Shown here: one piece after another, positions 1 to 11,333 of the stretch
Numbering within the stretch: position 1 is the first letter of the stretch
Layout: each line of letters begins with the position of its first letter
Origin: Hysterangium stoloniferum
Taxonomy: Eukaryota > Basidiomycota > Agaricomycetes > Hysterangiales > Hysterangiaceae
Assembly: GCA_015178975.1 (NCBI GenBank)
Contig: WHVD01000038.1
Location: 310,001 to 374,000 of the forward strand
Direction of reading: 5' to 3'
Length of the DNA stretch: 64,000 nucleotides
Notes under the pieces: generated by a model
Seen by the model: only the letters and a program-made list of their open reading frames with translations
What the model was told of the DNA's origin: nothing
The model's database searches: none
Made by a program: the position numbers and the translations under genes

Positions 1-418
1 CTGTGGGTTTCTCTGGATATTCTGTGGGTTTCTCTGGATATTCTGTGGGTTTCTCTGGATATTCTGTGGGTTTCTCTGGATATTCCGTGGGTTTCTCTGG
101 ATATTCTGCGGGTTTCTCTGGATATTCTGCGGGTTTCTCTGGATATTCCGCGGGTTTCTCTGGATATTCCGCAGGTTTCTCTGGATATTCCATGGGTTTC
201 TCTGGATATTCTGCGGGTTTCTCTGGATATTCCACGGGTTTCTCTGGATATTCCGCGGGTTTCTCTGGATATTCCGCGGGTTTCTCTGGATATTCCGCAG
301 GTTTCTCTGGATATTCCGTGGGTTTCTCTGGATATTCCGTGGGTTTCTCTGGATATTCCGCGGGTTTCTCTGGATATTCCGTGGGTTTCTCTGGATATTC
401 CACGGGTTTCTCCAGAAA
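1..418. repeat. 21-bp minisatellite, about 20 copies
   Basis: A head-to-tail array of a 21-bp unit (core GGGTTTCTCTGGATATTC) runs from the window edge to about 418. There are 19 complete units and a degenerate last one. Variation is confined to a few bases at the unit junction (GTG, GCG, GCA, ACG, ATG before GG), and every unit keeps one reading frame, so a 7-residue repeat (GFSGYS plus V/A/T/M) can be read through it. The array may continue to the left of the window. No start codon, intron or conserved domain supports it as a gene; the open frame follows simply from a period divisible by three. A related motif (CTGTGGGTTTCCCTGGA) occurs near 12829 in the foldback. Confidence 0.95.
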
Positions 419-470
419 CCTGCTGTGTATGTACCCTAACACCCGACTTCCATCCATGGAACATTTCTAG

Positions 471-1400
471 TTCCCAGATTTCCAAACCTCATCCTTGTTC
501 CATATTTGGTAACTGACAGGTTAACAGTTATTCATTCGCTTGTTTATTGTTCTTGTATTTATTCCCTGATCTGTCCCCATCCTTGTTTCCCCATTTATCT
601 GTGTGAAGGGTATGCATATATGCATGATTGGACAGTGGAATAATATACATATTATAGTACTTTATTATCTAGTTTCTATTCCTTTTCCTTAATTCTCTAT
701 ATCTTTCAAGCATACCCATATTTCTTAGTTCAAAGTCTTGTGTATACCTATGGGCGCTCTCAGCGCCAAAAGACAGACACTTTTTACCCAGCAGACACCA
801 CCTCGTAATGACCCCGACGTCAAATAGCGAGAGGTGTCAAGGATAACGTCTCAGCTACTTATAAAGGTAGCAACTTCTTGCGTACTAGTAATCTTTGGAC
901 TCGAACCGCGAAGGTCGAGTCCCACTCTCAAGTCTTTGCGCTCATCGACACTCTAGTCGATTCGTGCTGCTATATCTCTACTTCTGATATTCAGTCTTTC
1001 GCTGACTATCTTTCTTACTTCTAGCTACAAGTTGTACAGTAAAGGTCAACTCTTCTTTTCTCCGGTCCTCATCGTCACGAGCAACTGTACAGTTGCTCTT
1101 GTGATGTGTAGTGTGTCTCTTTACTAGTACTATCAGTCTAGTAATCTACAGTATTGTACAGGACGGTCAATACTTAATAATAGTAGTTGAATAAATACTA
1201 TTCTTCGTACATCGAGTGGTCAGAATCTATCGACTCTTCACAATCTGACTTGTTGTTGTATTCCCATTTTGGAATCTTCATCCTAATCTGTCTTACTATA
1301 CTTCTAGATTTGTAGTACAATTAATGGAACATCCATAGTCTTCCATAGTCATGTACATACTTACTCTTTAGTTTTAATCTCAAATTAGTTTGTATCTCTT
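471..1400. other. AT-rich transposon debris, no gene
   Basis: No coding region is supported here. A stretch at about 770-860 (AGACACTTTTTACCC followed by a TATAAAGG-like box near 861) resembles one at about 6480-6540 (also ACTTTTTACC), which suggests remnants of one LTR family. The boundaries cannot be fixed, because no matching terminal dinucleotides or target duplication were found. Confidence 0.4.
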
Positions 1401-1740
1401 TGTTAAGAACTGAAAACTGACTAATGTCAGTAGGCCGACGGGGACCGATCGGAAGGACTTGGCTTCAGCTTATATGCTGTGCTCTTGCAAATAACCATCA
1501 GGTGTCCTTACATTTCAGACGGGTGAAGACTAGTCCTAACAAGTACCTCACAGTGAGTTACCGATCGGGACCGAAGGATAAGTCGAGTGTCGGGCCAAGG
1601 GGTTGGGGACTGAGAGTGGGCGAGTGCATGTGTAGGCAGAGAGTGGGATACTTAGTATTAGACTTCTAGAGATGTACATACGTGGGTGTTCTGAGTCAAT
1701 ATTCTGACTGCCTAGTAACTACAACTACAGCAGGTTCATA
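1401..1740 (+). mobile_element. 5' part of an LTR split by a Tc1-type insertion
   Basis: The sequence starts with TGTTAAGAACTGAAAACTGA, the same start as the LTR copies at 11334 (plus) and 9611 (minus), and keeps the shared internal motif GGCTTCAGCTTATATGCTGTG. It stops at TA (1739-1740), where the Tc1-type element begins. The LTR sequence resumes after the far end of that element at 10895 and ends in GTAACA at 11287, so the two parts together form one LTR of about 730 bp. Unlike the other copies, the outer flanks (CTCTT and AATTG) do not form a target duplication. Confidence 0.75.
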
Positions 1741-2103
1741 CAGTGGGTCAAAAAACTGCCCCAATGTTTGTGCATTTTAGAAAGAAAGATTGATATTGTG
1801 TGAAGGAATGATATCAGCAAAAATTCTGAAAAATTCACATGATATACTAGAACATGTTGGCTATCTACCAACTTAAGAAATCATGTGATTCCAATCAAAC
1901 CTCTTTGCTCAATAAATCAAACAAAATAATCACTCATTGGGGCAGTTTTTTGACCCTCTATTATTTTCTCTGCTTTTCAATGTTACACACTAGTATAAGG
2001 TAGGGTGGGTCATGTGAATCATCAACATGTCATGTGACCTTATTTGTATCAATTTGGCATGTTGAACTTTGTTCATTCATCTCCTTGACTCCTTACCATC
2101 ACT

Positions 2104-2219
2104 ATGAAATCCATCTCTGCTGAAAAGCATTCTTCTGTTGTTTCTCTCCTCCCTCAGTGAGGGGTATTCCCATTGTCAAATTCAACCTAGGACTGGCCTG
2201 GGGAAGGGTAGAGTATATA
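2104..2219 (+). pseudogene. N-terminal fragment of a Tc1-type transposase
   Basis: Reading from the ATG at 2104 gives a short start (MKSISAEKHSSVV...), followed after a one-base frame change by a helix-turn-helix-like stretch (GYSHCQIQ...GLGKG). This matches the expected N-terminal DNA-binding region of the transposase whose remainder lies at 9829-10664. The reading stops at the inverted end of the inserted Mutator-like element. It is broken by frameshift and by insertion. Confidence 0.65.
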
Positions 2220-5200
2220 CATAATCTGTAAGAGTCAAGTCATGTACATGCACATGACCACCCACATTCACCCATATCAATAACCTGGGATAACCCCCAC
2301 ATGATCTGTTAACCCCCGTGAGTAAAAATACAAATAAACAAATCACAACAAAGTGTGATCTATGTGACACAACGTGTCAATATCACAGTCAGGACACGTC
2401 ACACACCCTGCTTCCTGCTTCCATTCTCAACTGATGTCTTCCAGCTCAATCAACCTGTCAAGCCTTCTCAAAGTGGCAGGAGATGAGATTATCAGAGCCT
2501 ATCGGACAAAAGTGAGTGTATAAATATTATGCCTTGGAGTGCAGACAACAGCTAAATTGATTGTTAATTCTTTCAGTACTTCACTACTGGTATTATTGAA
2601 GCATCTGGCGAATTTCTTTCCATCAACAATGCTATAAATTGGGTGAATGCTGAAAATTTCCAGCATTTTGTAGTTGAATGGCTCCAGGTTCCCACACCGT
2701 GTACTCCACAGATCATCGAGTCTTCAACATCTGCAAGTGTGCTTCCATTGAAACAGTATAAATGACAGTGAGGATCATCAACATCTTCTGAGCATTCAGT
2801 GGTGATAGCCAGTAAGCTTCATATTCCCTTCAGATGTTCTTTGCTAATTTTCATGAGATAAATGACTGTGGAGAGTATCTAGATCTTCTGAATATCCTCC
2901 TCCAATCATCTGGGTGACCCCAAGTAAGCTTTATATTTCCTCAGTCAGCTCCATTTTTGCTAATATTTGTTAGATAAATCTACTGGGGCACCAGCCAAAA
3001 AGCATGCCCGGTATTCCAAACATCAAGTGATGACTGATGCTGGCTGGATACAGATCACACGTCAACAATGGGTCAAGCAGCTGGTTGAACTGACAGAAAT
3101 TCCTACAACCTGGCCAATTCCTATGGAAGGTGAATCCATAGGATATATTCTTAATCTGACCAACAGCGCCTTCAAATTTATTGATTCCAATGGTAATCCA
3201 CTCTCCATGGCAGCTATTATTAAGAACAAGGTATGTTCATTCTCATTCTTGATTTTAATATCTTATTATTATTATTTATATATGAGTGTGTTGATGGTTG
3301 GGGTGATGGAAGTGGTGGAACCAAAGAAGCTGGCCCTGTCGTCTTCCCCCTTGGCAAGATCAAAACTCAATGAGCTATTCATGTTTGCCATGGCCATTTT
3401 ATGTGCTCACATGTGGATTCATCCTTATTCTTCAAGTATGAGCGCTACAGTGATGATTTCAAGACCTTTGAGGAGATCCACAATGCACAGATAGCCAATA
3501 ATGCAGCTGAAGCAGATTCGGTTATTGGTGTGGCTGCAGCGTAAGTCCTTATTATCTTTATATTCACTTCATTAGCTTTAATGAGATTTGTTTAAGTTTT
3601 TATAATAGTGTTGCATTTCGAACTTGTAAATTCAATGATGGAAAATGTAAGGGGCAGCCAATCATCCAGACTTTTGAACATGTAAGCTTAAAATTCTTTT
3701 TTATTTATACATTTCAACAGTGCTGTTCTTTAGATGACAGCATTTGGCAAGGATCAATTCATTGGATGCTCAGCAAGGCAACCTGCTGAAGATAAACATG
3801 CCCATATTTTTTTCTCAATCCCACTCCATGTCTCCCAGTCCACATTAAATGATATTTTTACTACCCAGGGTTCCACATCTCGGGATACTGAAAAATACAC
3901 AGGTCCATGCTATTATACCGTCCCACCAACTGTTGGCTTGAAACAGGAAAAATGCCATAAGTCTCAGTTCATTATTTTACATATACACATATATTGTTAA
4001 TTTATTATCTAGCCCATGTACATTTTGAAAATGGCAAATTACTTAATGGCCTCATCACCTAGCATCAGTGCCCCGCTCAGATTATAATATATACCCCAAT
4101 TGATAATTCCATTCGAAAAGCTGTCATCATAACCACACCTGGACTCCCCCACAATCATCCCCCTTACGCATTGCAAAAACTAACATTTGAGGCAACTGAA
4201 CTCTACATGGAGGCAATTGAGGCTGTTGGGCTTCTTGGTTCAACAGTGGGACAGATTGATCGAGGTCAGTGGTTCTTTCCATTTACTTGCCTTTTTATTG
4301 AGCATTATCATTATTAATGCTGTAGCTCCAACCACAAAAGCTTTGCTTGTATCACAAAAGGCCACTGACAGCAAGGCAACCAGCAGTCTCACACGGCACC
4401 AAGTCAAACAGCGCATTCTCAGTGGGATGAAACAACAGAAATATCCCCAGGGAAAGGATATAGCAGGTATGAGTTTTTTTAATTTGTTCTCATCTCATTC
4501 TGACATTTAATATACCAGGTGTAAAGCACATATATGAAAATATTGAGTTGAAATGGCCTGTGCAGGAGCGAAACATCCAATCCATGCATAGTGAATTATG
4601 TAATGATGGTAATGATCAGATTGACATTGTTGTAACAATGCTCCCTGATCTTGCAGAGCTTGTCCACAATGTCACCTCTACTCAGCATGATACTACATAC
4701 AAGTGCATATTTGGAGCATTCAATGAGTGGCAGATTGTGATATGGCATCCATATTTGTACCACTATGAGTCCACTTATTCTTTAATCCTTATTTTTATTG
4801 AACTTTGTGGTTACTTAGGTGTAGCAATAGGACGCATCTACTGCAATTGTGAAACTCGACAGGCCTACCATTTAATTTGGACAGAATGGTTCAAGGCCAT
4901 TGAGCGTGTCACTAGCAAAAGTGTCAAATTCAAAGCCCTTCACAAGGAAGGCAAACATGCTATCTTCATGGTGGACGGTTCTGCTCCACAAATGCAAGAC
5001 CTTGGTGACTTCTTGTTAACTCAAAATGACCCCTTGGTCAGCAGGATTGCGACAAAGGATCCACAAATTATAGTTCAGTATTGTAGTCACATTTGCAACA
5101 TACATTGCCAACGGTACATCTTTACTTTTCTTGTGACTTTGGTCTAATTGGCTTTCTAGAGGGCTTGATCCTCTAAAGGCAGTTTGTTCGCATGAAGATT

Positions 5201-6246
5201 ATAACCGCATTGCTCACTTTCAATATATCACAATACAGGAGAAGATGGATGAATTTACAGCTTGGTGCTTGGGGCATGAATAACCGAAAGTTCGAGGTAT
5301 TTACTTTTTCTAAAACACTTACACCATTATTACTTATTTTGGTTCTGCAGACTGGTGGTGGAACAAGCTTGCATATCCATGGTATATCCCTGCACTGTGC
5401 CGCCATTTTTCAAAAATTCCATCAGCTGACTGGGATCTTGGACCAACCAACACAAATCTTAACGAACAGTCACATCAAGCAACAAATCGTGCCACAGGTG
5501 TCCACATCCCACTTGCAGAGGCAATTGACAGGTGAGTTACATGAACGATTTATAATTATCACAGATATCTAATCTCATTACTAGTGCATTTGAATATGAT
5601 AAACAGATTTCATGCGAACTTCAATTGGCATCGGAAAACTGCATCTTGACAAACCATTGATACACACTCACACACCGGTTCATCTCAAATAATCATTGGA
5701 CTTCTCTACGTATTGAATGAGTGGACACAGCTGATCACATACGCAAGGAGGTCACAAATATCAAAATCAAATTGGCAGCAGCATTAGAAGAAAAGAAGAT
5801 AGCCATAGAGAATGTGAATCAATTACGCACTGAGAAGAAACAAGTGTCCAGCAGTAAGAAGATTAATCTCAAAGCTTCTGGGAGAGGCTTTCCAACACCA
5901 GCTGTTGCAATATCCACTGAAAAGGAAAATTTCCCTTTCCCATCCCTATCCTTACCCTCTTCATCTTATCATCCCACATCTGCCGAGCCTTTCTACGCAT
6001 CACTCCCTCCTGAACTCGAGCACCTACATCTTCTTATAACGTTCATTTATCTTACCTCCAACAATCTAGACTGTACACCAATTCCGAGCCTGTGTTTCCA
6101 CCTGCCACCTACCCTCCCAATCTTCATTCTAACCAATAACCGATTTAATTTTTTTATTACTGTAATTATTTTAGTTCTTTATAATATTTAGTTAACTAAT
6201 TAAACTTCCTTAAATGGACAGGACGACTTGACTCTTACAGATTATG
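2220..6246. mobile_element. Mutator-like (MULE) candidate element with perfect 22-bp terminal inverted repeats
   Basis: The 22 bases at 2220-2241 (starting CATAATCTGTAAGAG) are the exact reverse complement of 6225-6246. They enclose a 4.0-kb segment with a multi-exon gene on the plus strand and lie exactly where the Tc1 transposase reading is interrupted. A target duplication is not visible, because the right flank is no longer Tc1 sequence: further insertions occupy 6247 to about 9800. Assignment to the Mutator group rests on the encoded protein, not on the termini; it is inference. Confidence 0.65.
2434..5990 (+). CDS. Putative MULE-like transposase gene (multi-exon)
   Basis: Several exons can be followed from ATG 2434 through introns with clear GT and AG borders (for example 2514-2577) to a coiled-coil-like C-terminus near 5720-5890. 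Features in order: a Cys-rich stretch (CKFNDGKCKG) near 3625; a Cys/His pattern ending in HNHPP near 4155, like the WRKY-GCM1 finger of Mutator transposases; an aspartate in HDTTYK near 4690; MVDGSAPQ near 4970; a CNIHCQR motif near 5095; and TNTNLNEQSH near 5450, resembling the last catalytic glutamate region of MULE transposases. The order D, D, C..H, E fits that superfamily. The open frames look largely intact. Exact exon borders were not all resolved and the family call is inference; it could be another basidiomycete transposase family. Confidence 0.5.
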
Positions 6247-6980
6247 CATAGCCTCGGAAGGGTACTACTGTATTGGCAGGATCAGTAGGGAGGTGTGAGA
6301 GGTACGGCGAAATATACTTGGGAAATATAGTCGGATAAGCTCATACTATATTTCCTTTATTATTTCTATTTTCTCTCTATTTTATTATACACTTATAATT
6401 AGTTCGACGACCTATGTTTGCGGTACATCGACTCTTGTGGGCGCATACACACCAGACTTATGTATTCTAGCACCCGTAGTTAAAACTCAGACACTTTTTA
6501 CCTCGTAACCACGACTTACCCAGACACACAGTAAGTGTCCTGTAAGTTGTGATTGAGGTATCATCTTGACCGTCACAGACAGGCTTCAACTATCTATACA
6601 TTCTTGGTTTCGAACTGTACCAGTCAAAACCTTATCTATATCTCAATCCATGTGGACAACATCCACGCTACTTGTGATGTATCAACATTATCTCATAATA
6701 TTCTCTTAATTTTCTGTGGATTATTTAATATTCTTTCGAATTTATTGTATTTTTATTATATTTTTATTGTGAAAAATAGGCCTTATTCCTTTTAACTTCG
6801 CATAAATAATAGCATATATGGACTCATATTATGCTATTATATCTTAGTTAATTTATTATAATTTTTAACTAATTATTTATATTTTATTTACTTAGTTATT
6901 ACCTTTCGGCACCTTGCTGCAGCCTAGTTTGCGCATTTTTGGAGTCATGTGACTTATTAGATAAGCCTCCGGTGTTGGGA

Positions 6981-7948
6981 TGTCACAAAGGTCACGAGTG
7001 TGACTACCCGAGTCACACAAGTCACGAATGTGACTACCCGAGTCACACAAGTCACGAACGTGACTACCCGAGTCATTATTAGGTTCCGCCGACTCATCGT
7101 TTTCTTCCGGCCCCGGGACCGCGGCCTTGAACCTTCATGTTCAAGCCAAAGCTTAGAACCCTTGTCTCAGAGAGGGGAATCACATGTTAAACAAAGGGTA
7201 AATAATGAGTAGAATATGAGGTCATTATGATCTCACTAATGACCTCATAAACTAAAATAGTTAGCTAATCATTGAGTTATCAAAATGTATATAAGGAGGG
7301 CTAAGTTTCCAATAAAATACTCTTATCACACACATTTGCAGCACAGCACCAGCTTATTTAATCATCCTAAGGACAATAATAGCCTTAGTCTGATACACTC
7401 ACTGCAAGCACCTACACTTGCAGCATCTTGAATCTTTGTCAGCAACTCTTGGACTTAGCTAATCATCTAAGTTCCCCAGCCTCACAGCTACCCTTTAGGC
7501 TTATTAATTAGATAATAAACCTAATAAGTATCTAAGTATCCTTACTGAAATCCCTGCCAATACTAGATTACTCAAGGCCCAGCCCTAAGTTTATTGAATT
7601 AATCAAGTACAAGCACTCAGATAATCCAATACAATTTATTTTCTCTATTAATAAATTATTTAACACCTTGTTAAATAACTATTAATAGTTACAAATAAGC
7701 ATACAAGAATCCGAAGCTCTTATATCAAGTCTCTGCCAAGTTACTGTGCATATATTCAGCTTCCAGCCCCTATTCTCAAGGAATAGTTCTTGTATTTGCT
7801 AAAAGAGTCATACACAGTTCTATTGAACCTTTCAATAATCAAAATAAGCATTGATTTGAGTTGTTTAAGCTTCATAGCGCAGCTCATTAATCTATCAGTA
7901 TTTAAATTACTGGACCTTTGCTTGTTTTATTGTTGAAGCTCTGTGACA
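6981..7948 (+). mobile_element. LTR-like segment with a 30-bp subrepeat and TATA box
   Basis: The segment begins TGTCACAAAGG and ends CTCTGTGACA, giving TG/CA ends and short terminal inverted repeats (TGTCAC/GTGACA). Near its start (about 6990-7075) a 30-bp unit repeats almost three times, and each unit contains the palindromic motif GTCACGAATGTGAC. A TATA-type box (TATATAAGG) lies at 7288-7296, as expected for an LTR promoter. The flanking 5-mers (TGGGA, CTATA) differ, so it is not a simple solo LTR insertion or has been rearranged. Confidence 0.45.
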
Positions 7949-8539
7949 CTATAGCATATATTGAGCTATCTAAGAGAATCCCCTGAATACATTACACTAC
8001 TCTATCATTCGACTCTCGTTATTTGTTTCTACACTTGAGCAGTCACTTGGGATCATACCTACGGTCGATTCCTTTATTTCATTGTAGCTATCTACTCTAC
8101 TTAGATAGTTACTTCACTCAGACGTATCAAACTAAATAGTCGATACTTGTCGGCATGTATTGAACTTAGATAGTCCATACAACTATGTGTTGTACCTAAA
8201 CGGTTGATATTCTTTGTATATAGAACGGTTAGAACTTCCACCACTCTTCACAGGAGGTAGAGAGGGGTAAGGAAAATCATCCTGGTGGCCATTCTTCCAA
8301 GCTTTTCCCTTATTGTCACAACTGTCACAAGTCACAACATTGTCACAAACAATCAAAGGTAATATTCGACAACTCTTCGACACATCAAATTCGACTCGAC
8401 AAACCCGAACATTATTCGACAACATTGAATCTCTTTCAACATGTCTCATTTCGACATCATGTATGATTTCATTATTAGTTCATAATATAGTCATAACAAT
8501 ACAAAGAAAAGCATAAAAGGGCTACAAAAGGAGCGAGGG

Positions 8540-9611
8540 TGTTACGACCGTGTCGCAACCCTATCGGTCCCAAGGTTATCGCCACATCAACATTTTCAAG
8601 TCACCACTTCGGAAACCATCAGCCCCGAAGCTGATGTATGTTTTCGCGATGATCAAACTCCATTTACGCCCACTGTTAAGTGCCGTGTCGGGAACTTATT
8701 CCGGAACTATTGGGAAGTCACCGGGAAGTCGGGAACTACTAGATAGGGTCAGGACGTCGGCTTCAGCTTATGTGCTGCGCCTCTATGCAAACGCTCAATG
8801 TCCTTAATTTCGGAGGTGAGACTTATGATGGGAGTTACGGATATTCAGAGTTCCGAAGAGTTCCGAATATCGAGCGTATAGAAAGACGGGAGAAGGAATA
8901 AGAAACTAAGTCGATATCAGATCTAAGGTAAAGTACAAATTCGCGGAAACTAATATAAGTCTGCTCGTTATTGTACTACAAACTAAGACCATAATAAGAC
9001 GGAAACGGAAGTGTTCTTAAAATGGAAATACAATAAGACATATTAGGAAGGCAATATTCTGTAACAGGAATATAACAAACAAACGAGTGAATACTTGTCA
9101 ATGGACAAATTACCAAATGCGGAACAAGGGAAGAATGTGGATGATACGGTAACTATGATGTTCCGTAGTCGGAGGTCAAAAGTCGGAAGTCGGGGATCGG
9201 AAGTCGGGAGTGGGAGACCGGAAGTCGGATATTGAAACATCCGGGAACAGGTCATAACAAGATGCCTGCTACTTGTATATGAACCCGCTGTAGTTGTAGT
9301 TACTAGGCAATCAGAATATCGACTTAGAATACCCTCATACATCTGTAACAGTCTCATACTAAGAATCCCCCCATCCACCTTCGCGTGCACTCATCCACTC
9401 CTGGCCCCGACCCCTTGGCCCAACGCTCGACTTGTCCTTCAGTCCCGATCGGTATCTCGCTGAAAGGAACTCTTTAGGATTAGTCTTCGCCTGTCCGAAA
9501 TCTAAGGACACCCTATGGATATTTGTGAGGGCGCAGCACATAAGCTGAAGCCAAGTCCTTCCGATCGGTCCCTGTCGGCCACTGACATTAGTCAGTTTTC
9601 AGTTCTTAACA
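8540..9611 (-). mobile_element. Solo LTR with GAGGG target duplication
   Basis: Read on the minus strand, the segment starts TGTTAAGAACTG at 9611 and ends GTCGTAACA at 8540. The 5 bases outside each end are identical: GAGGG at 8535-8539 and at 9612-9616. It belongs to the same family as 11334-12082 but is about 320 bp longer, partly because of a GGAAGTCGGGA-like short repeat stretch around 9170-9230. The perfect duplication shows it inserted as a unit and lost its internal region by LTR recombination. It sits in the material that separates the two halves of the Tc1 transposase. Confidence 0.85.
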
Positions 9612-9828
9612 GAGGGAAGTCAGTCGAAATATCTGTAAATTAGTGATACTAGTAATCTATCTTGTCGTAACTTCTTCAACAAATACTTCTGTGAGTTCTT
9701 GCGACTGGTAATAGCCTCTTACTTCATCGACAGGGCGAATATATACTTCGTCGAATGAGGCTTTCGAGTTCGATTAGTAGAATATTATTCGACTTTATTG
9801 AAGAATAATCGATTCATGACACTTATGA

Positions 9829-10664
9829 TAAACAGTCAATTATCTGTCAAATCAGCTCTGGGAAGCTTGACAATGCTGTCCAAGCCACCCAATTCATAAA
9901 TTCCATCATATCTACCTCTGTCACTCCTCAGACTGTTAGGAATGTATTGAAGGAAGCTGGCTTTAGGTCAGCAACAAAGAAGAAAGTCCCTATGCTCAAA
10001 AGGTCTCATCATCAGCAAACATCTAAAGTTTGCCCAATACCATAAAAATTGAACTATGGAGGACTGGAAGAGGGTGTTGTGGACTGATGAGACAAAAATG
10101 AATAGGATTGGGTCAGATGGGAAGGTATATGTTTGGAAGCAACAAGAGGAACCAGTATCAGATGGGACCACCACACCAACTGTCAAACATGGAGGGGGGA
10201 ATAACTTGATGGTTTGGGAGTTAATGGGCTGGAATGGGGTGGGGAAGCTGATAGAGATGCAGGGGAACATGGATGCAGTGCAGTATTGTGAGATTTTGGA
10301 GGAGGGAGTGGAGGAGAGCATTGAAAGTTTGGAGATGGCTGAGGATAACTGGTACTTCCAACAAGACAATGATCCAAAACATACCTCAAAAAAGGCAGAC
10401 CAGTGGTTTTCTGACAATAACATAATTCCCATGAAGTGGCCTGCCCAATCCCCTGATCTAAATCCCATTGAACACCTCTGGCAACACCTCAAGGCCAAAC
10501 TCCAACAATATGACATACCACCCAAAGGAGTACATGAATTATGGGACAGGGTGGCAAAGGAGTGGACTGAAATACCACCAGAGACATGCCAGAAGCTAAT
10601 AGAAAGCATGCCTAGGAGGATACAGGCAGTTTTAAAGGCAAAGAGGGGTCATACAAAGTATTAG
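9829..10664 (+). pseudogene. Tc1-type DD34E transposase, C-terminal part, frameshifted
   Basis: The reading resumes with KQSIICQISSGKLDNAVQAT, continues to about 10020, shifts by one base, and then runs open from 10056 to the stop at 10664. It contains the catalytic pattern of the Tc1 family: the aspartate in LWTDETK, then the aspartate in FQQDNDPKHTS, 34 residues, and the glutamate in NPIEHLW. The PAQSPDLNPIEHLW motif is diagnostic. The N-terminal DNA-binding domains are cut off (their remains are at 2104-2219), so no active enzyme can be made from this copy. The long antisense open frame at 9968-10609 is a shadow. Confidence 0.85.
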
Positions 10665-10892
10665 ATTGTAAAATAATAGAGGGTCAAAAAACTGCCCCAA
10701 TGAGTGATTATTTTGTTTGATTTATTGAGCAATGAGTTTTGATCAGAATCACATGATTTCTTAAGTTGGTAGATAGCCAACATGTTCTAGTATATCATGT
10801 GAATTCTTCAGAATTTTTGCTGATGTCATTCCTTAACACAATATCAATCTTTCTAAAATGCACAAACATTGGGACAGTTTTTTGACCCACTG

Positions 10893-11287
10893 TATACAAG
10901 TATTCAGCATCTAGAAAATACTAACTAAGAGAAGAGCAGAAACATTATTGACAAATAAACTTGACTAGGAACGGGAAGGTTACAATAAGTTTGGAGGCCG
11001 TGATTAACCGAGAGCGGAGTTACGAGAAAAGGAAATAGTCCGAGGGTTACAAGTATATATAGGCATATGTGAAACATAGGGTAGAACAGATCATCATAAT
11101 TAAAATGGGATGTATCAGAGTATAACCAGATAGTATGAGTATATTTTGACAGGGGGGTAAATGGGGTTTGATTGCCGTCAGCGTCGGGAGACCAATGGTT
11201 TCCAATGCAATGACTTGAGTGATAACTTGAAATGTCGATAGGTGGTGATAACCTCAGGGGCCGTCAGGTTGCGACACAGTTGTAACA
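10893..11287 (+). mobile_element. 3' part of the LTR split by the Tc1-type element
   Basis: Directly after the Tc1 right end (TA at 10893-10894) the sequence continues TACAAGTATTCAGCATCTAG, matching 11661 onward in the intact copy, and ends in GTTGTAACA at 11287. Joined to 1401-1740 it makes one LTR of about 730 bp. Confidence 0.75.
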
Positions 11288-11333
11288 AATTGTTAAGCAT
11301 GGTATTAGGACTGGGAAACCCACTGGGACCTGG

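Larger units (their letters stand above)
1741..10892. mobile_element. Tc1/mariner-type element with long inverted ends, expanded by nested insertions
   Basis: The left end begins CAGTGGGTCAAAAAACTG at 1741 and the right end is its reverse complement ending at 10892. The inverted similarity extends over about 220 bp on each side (1741-1970 and 10666-10892), with a second internal copy of the terminal motif at the inner edge. TA lies directly outside both ends, and removing the segment restores a continuous LTR (GGTTCATA joined to TACAAG). The original element carried one DD34E transposase whose two halves now lie at 2104-2219 and about 9829-10664. The roughly 7.6 kb between them is later insertion. 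It is non-autonomous now. Confidence 0.8.

Noticed and set aside
1..418. CRISPR-like repeat array
   Set aside because: The units are contiguous 21-mers with no unique spacers, in a eukaryotic genome.
7981..8535. Possible additional LTR or gene between the LTR-like segment and the solo LTR
   Set aside because: GTCGA-rich fragments only; no termini, duplications or coding frames could be fixed.
9968..10609. 213-residue antisense open frame
   Set aside because: Exact shadow of the Tc1-type transposase coding strand.
1401..11287. Full-length LTR retrotransposon with LTRs at 1401 and 11334
   Set aside because: The intervening sequence holds no gag-pol; the LTR at 1401 instead continues at 10895 after excising the Tc1-type insertion.
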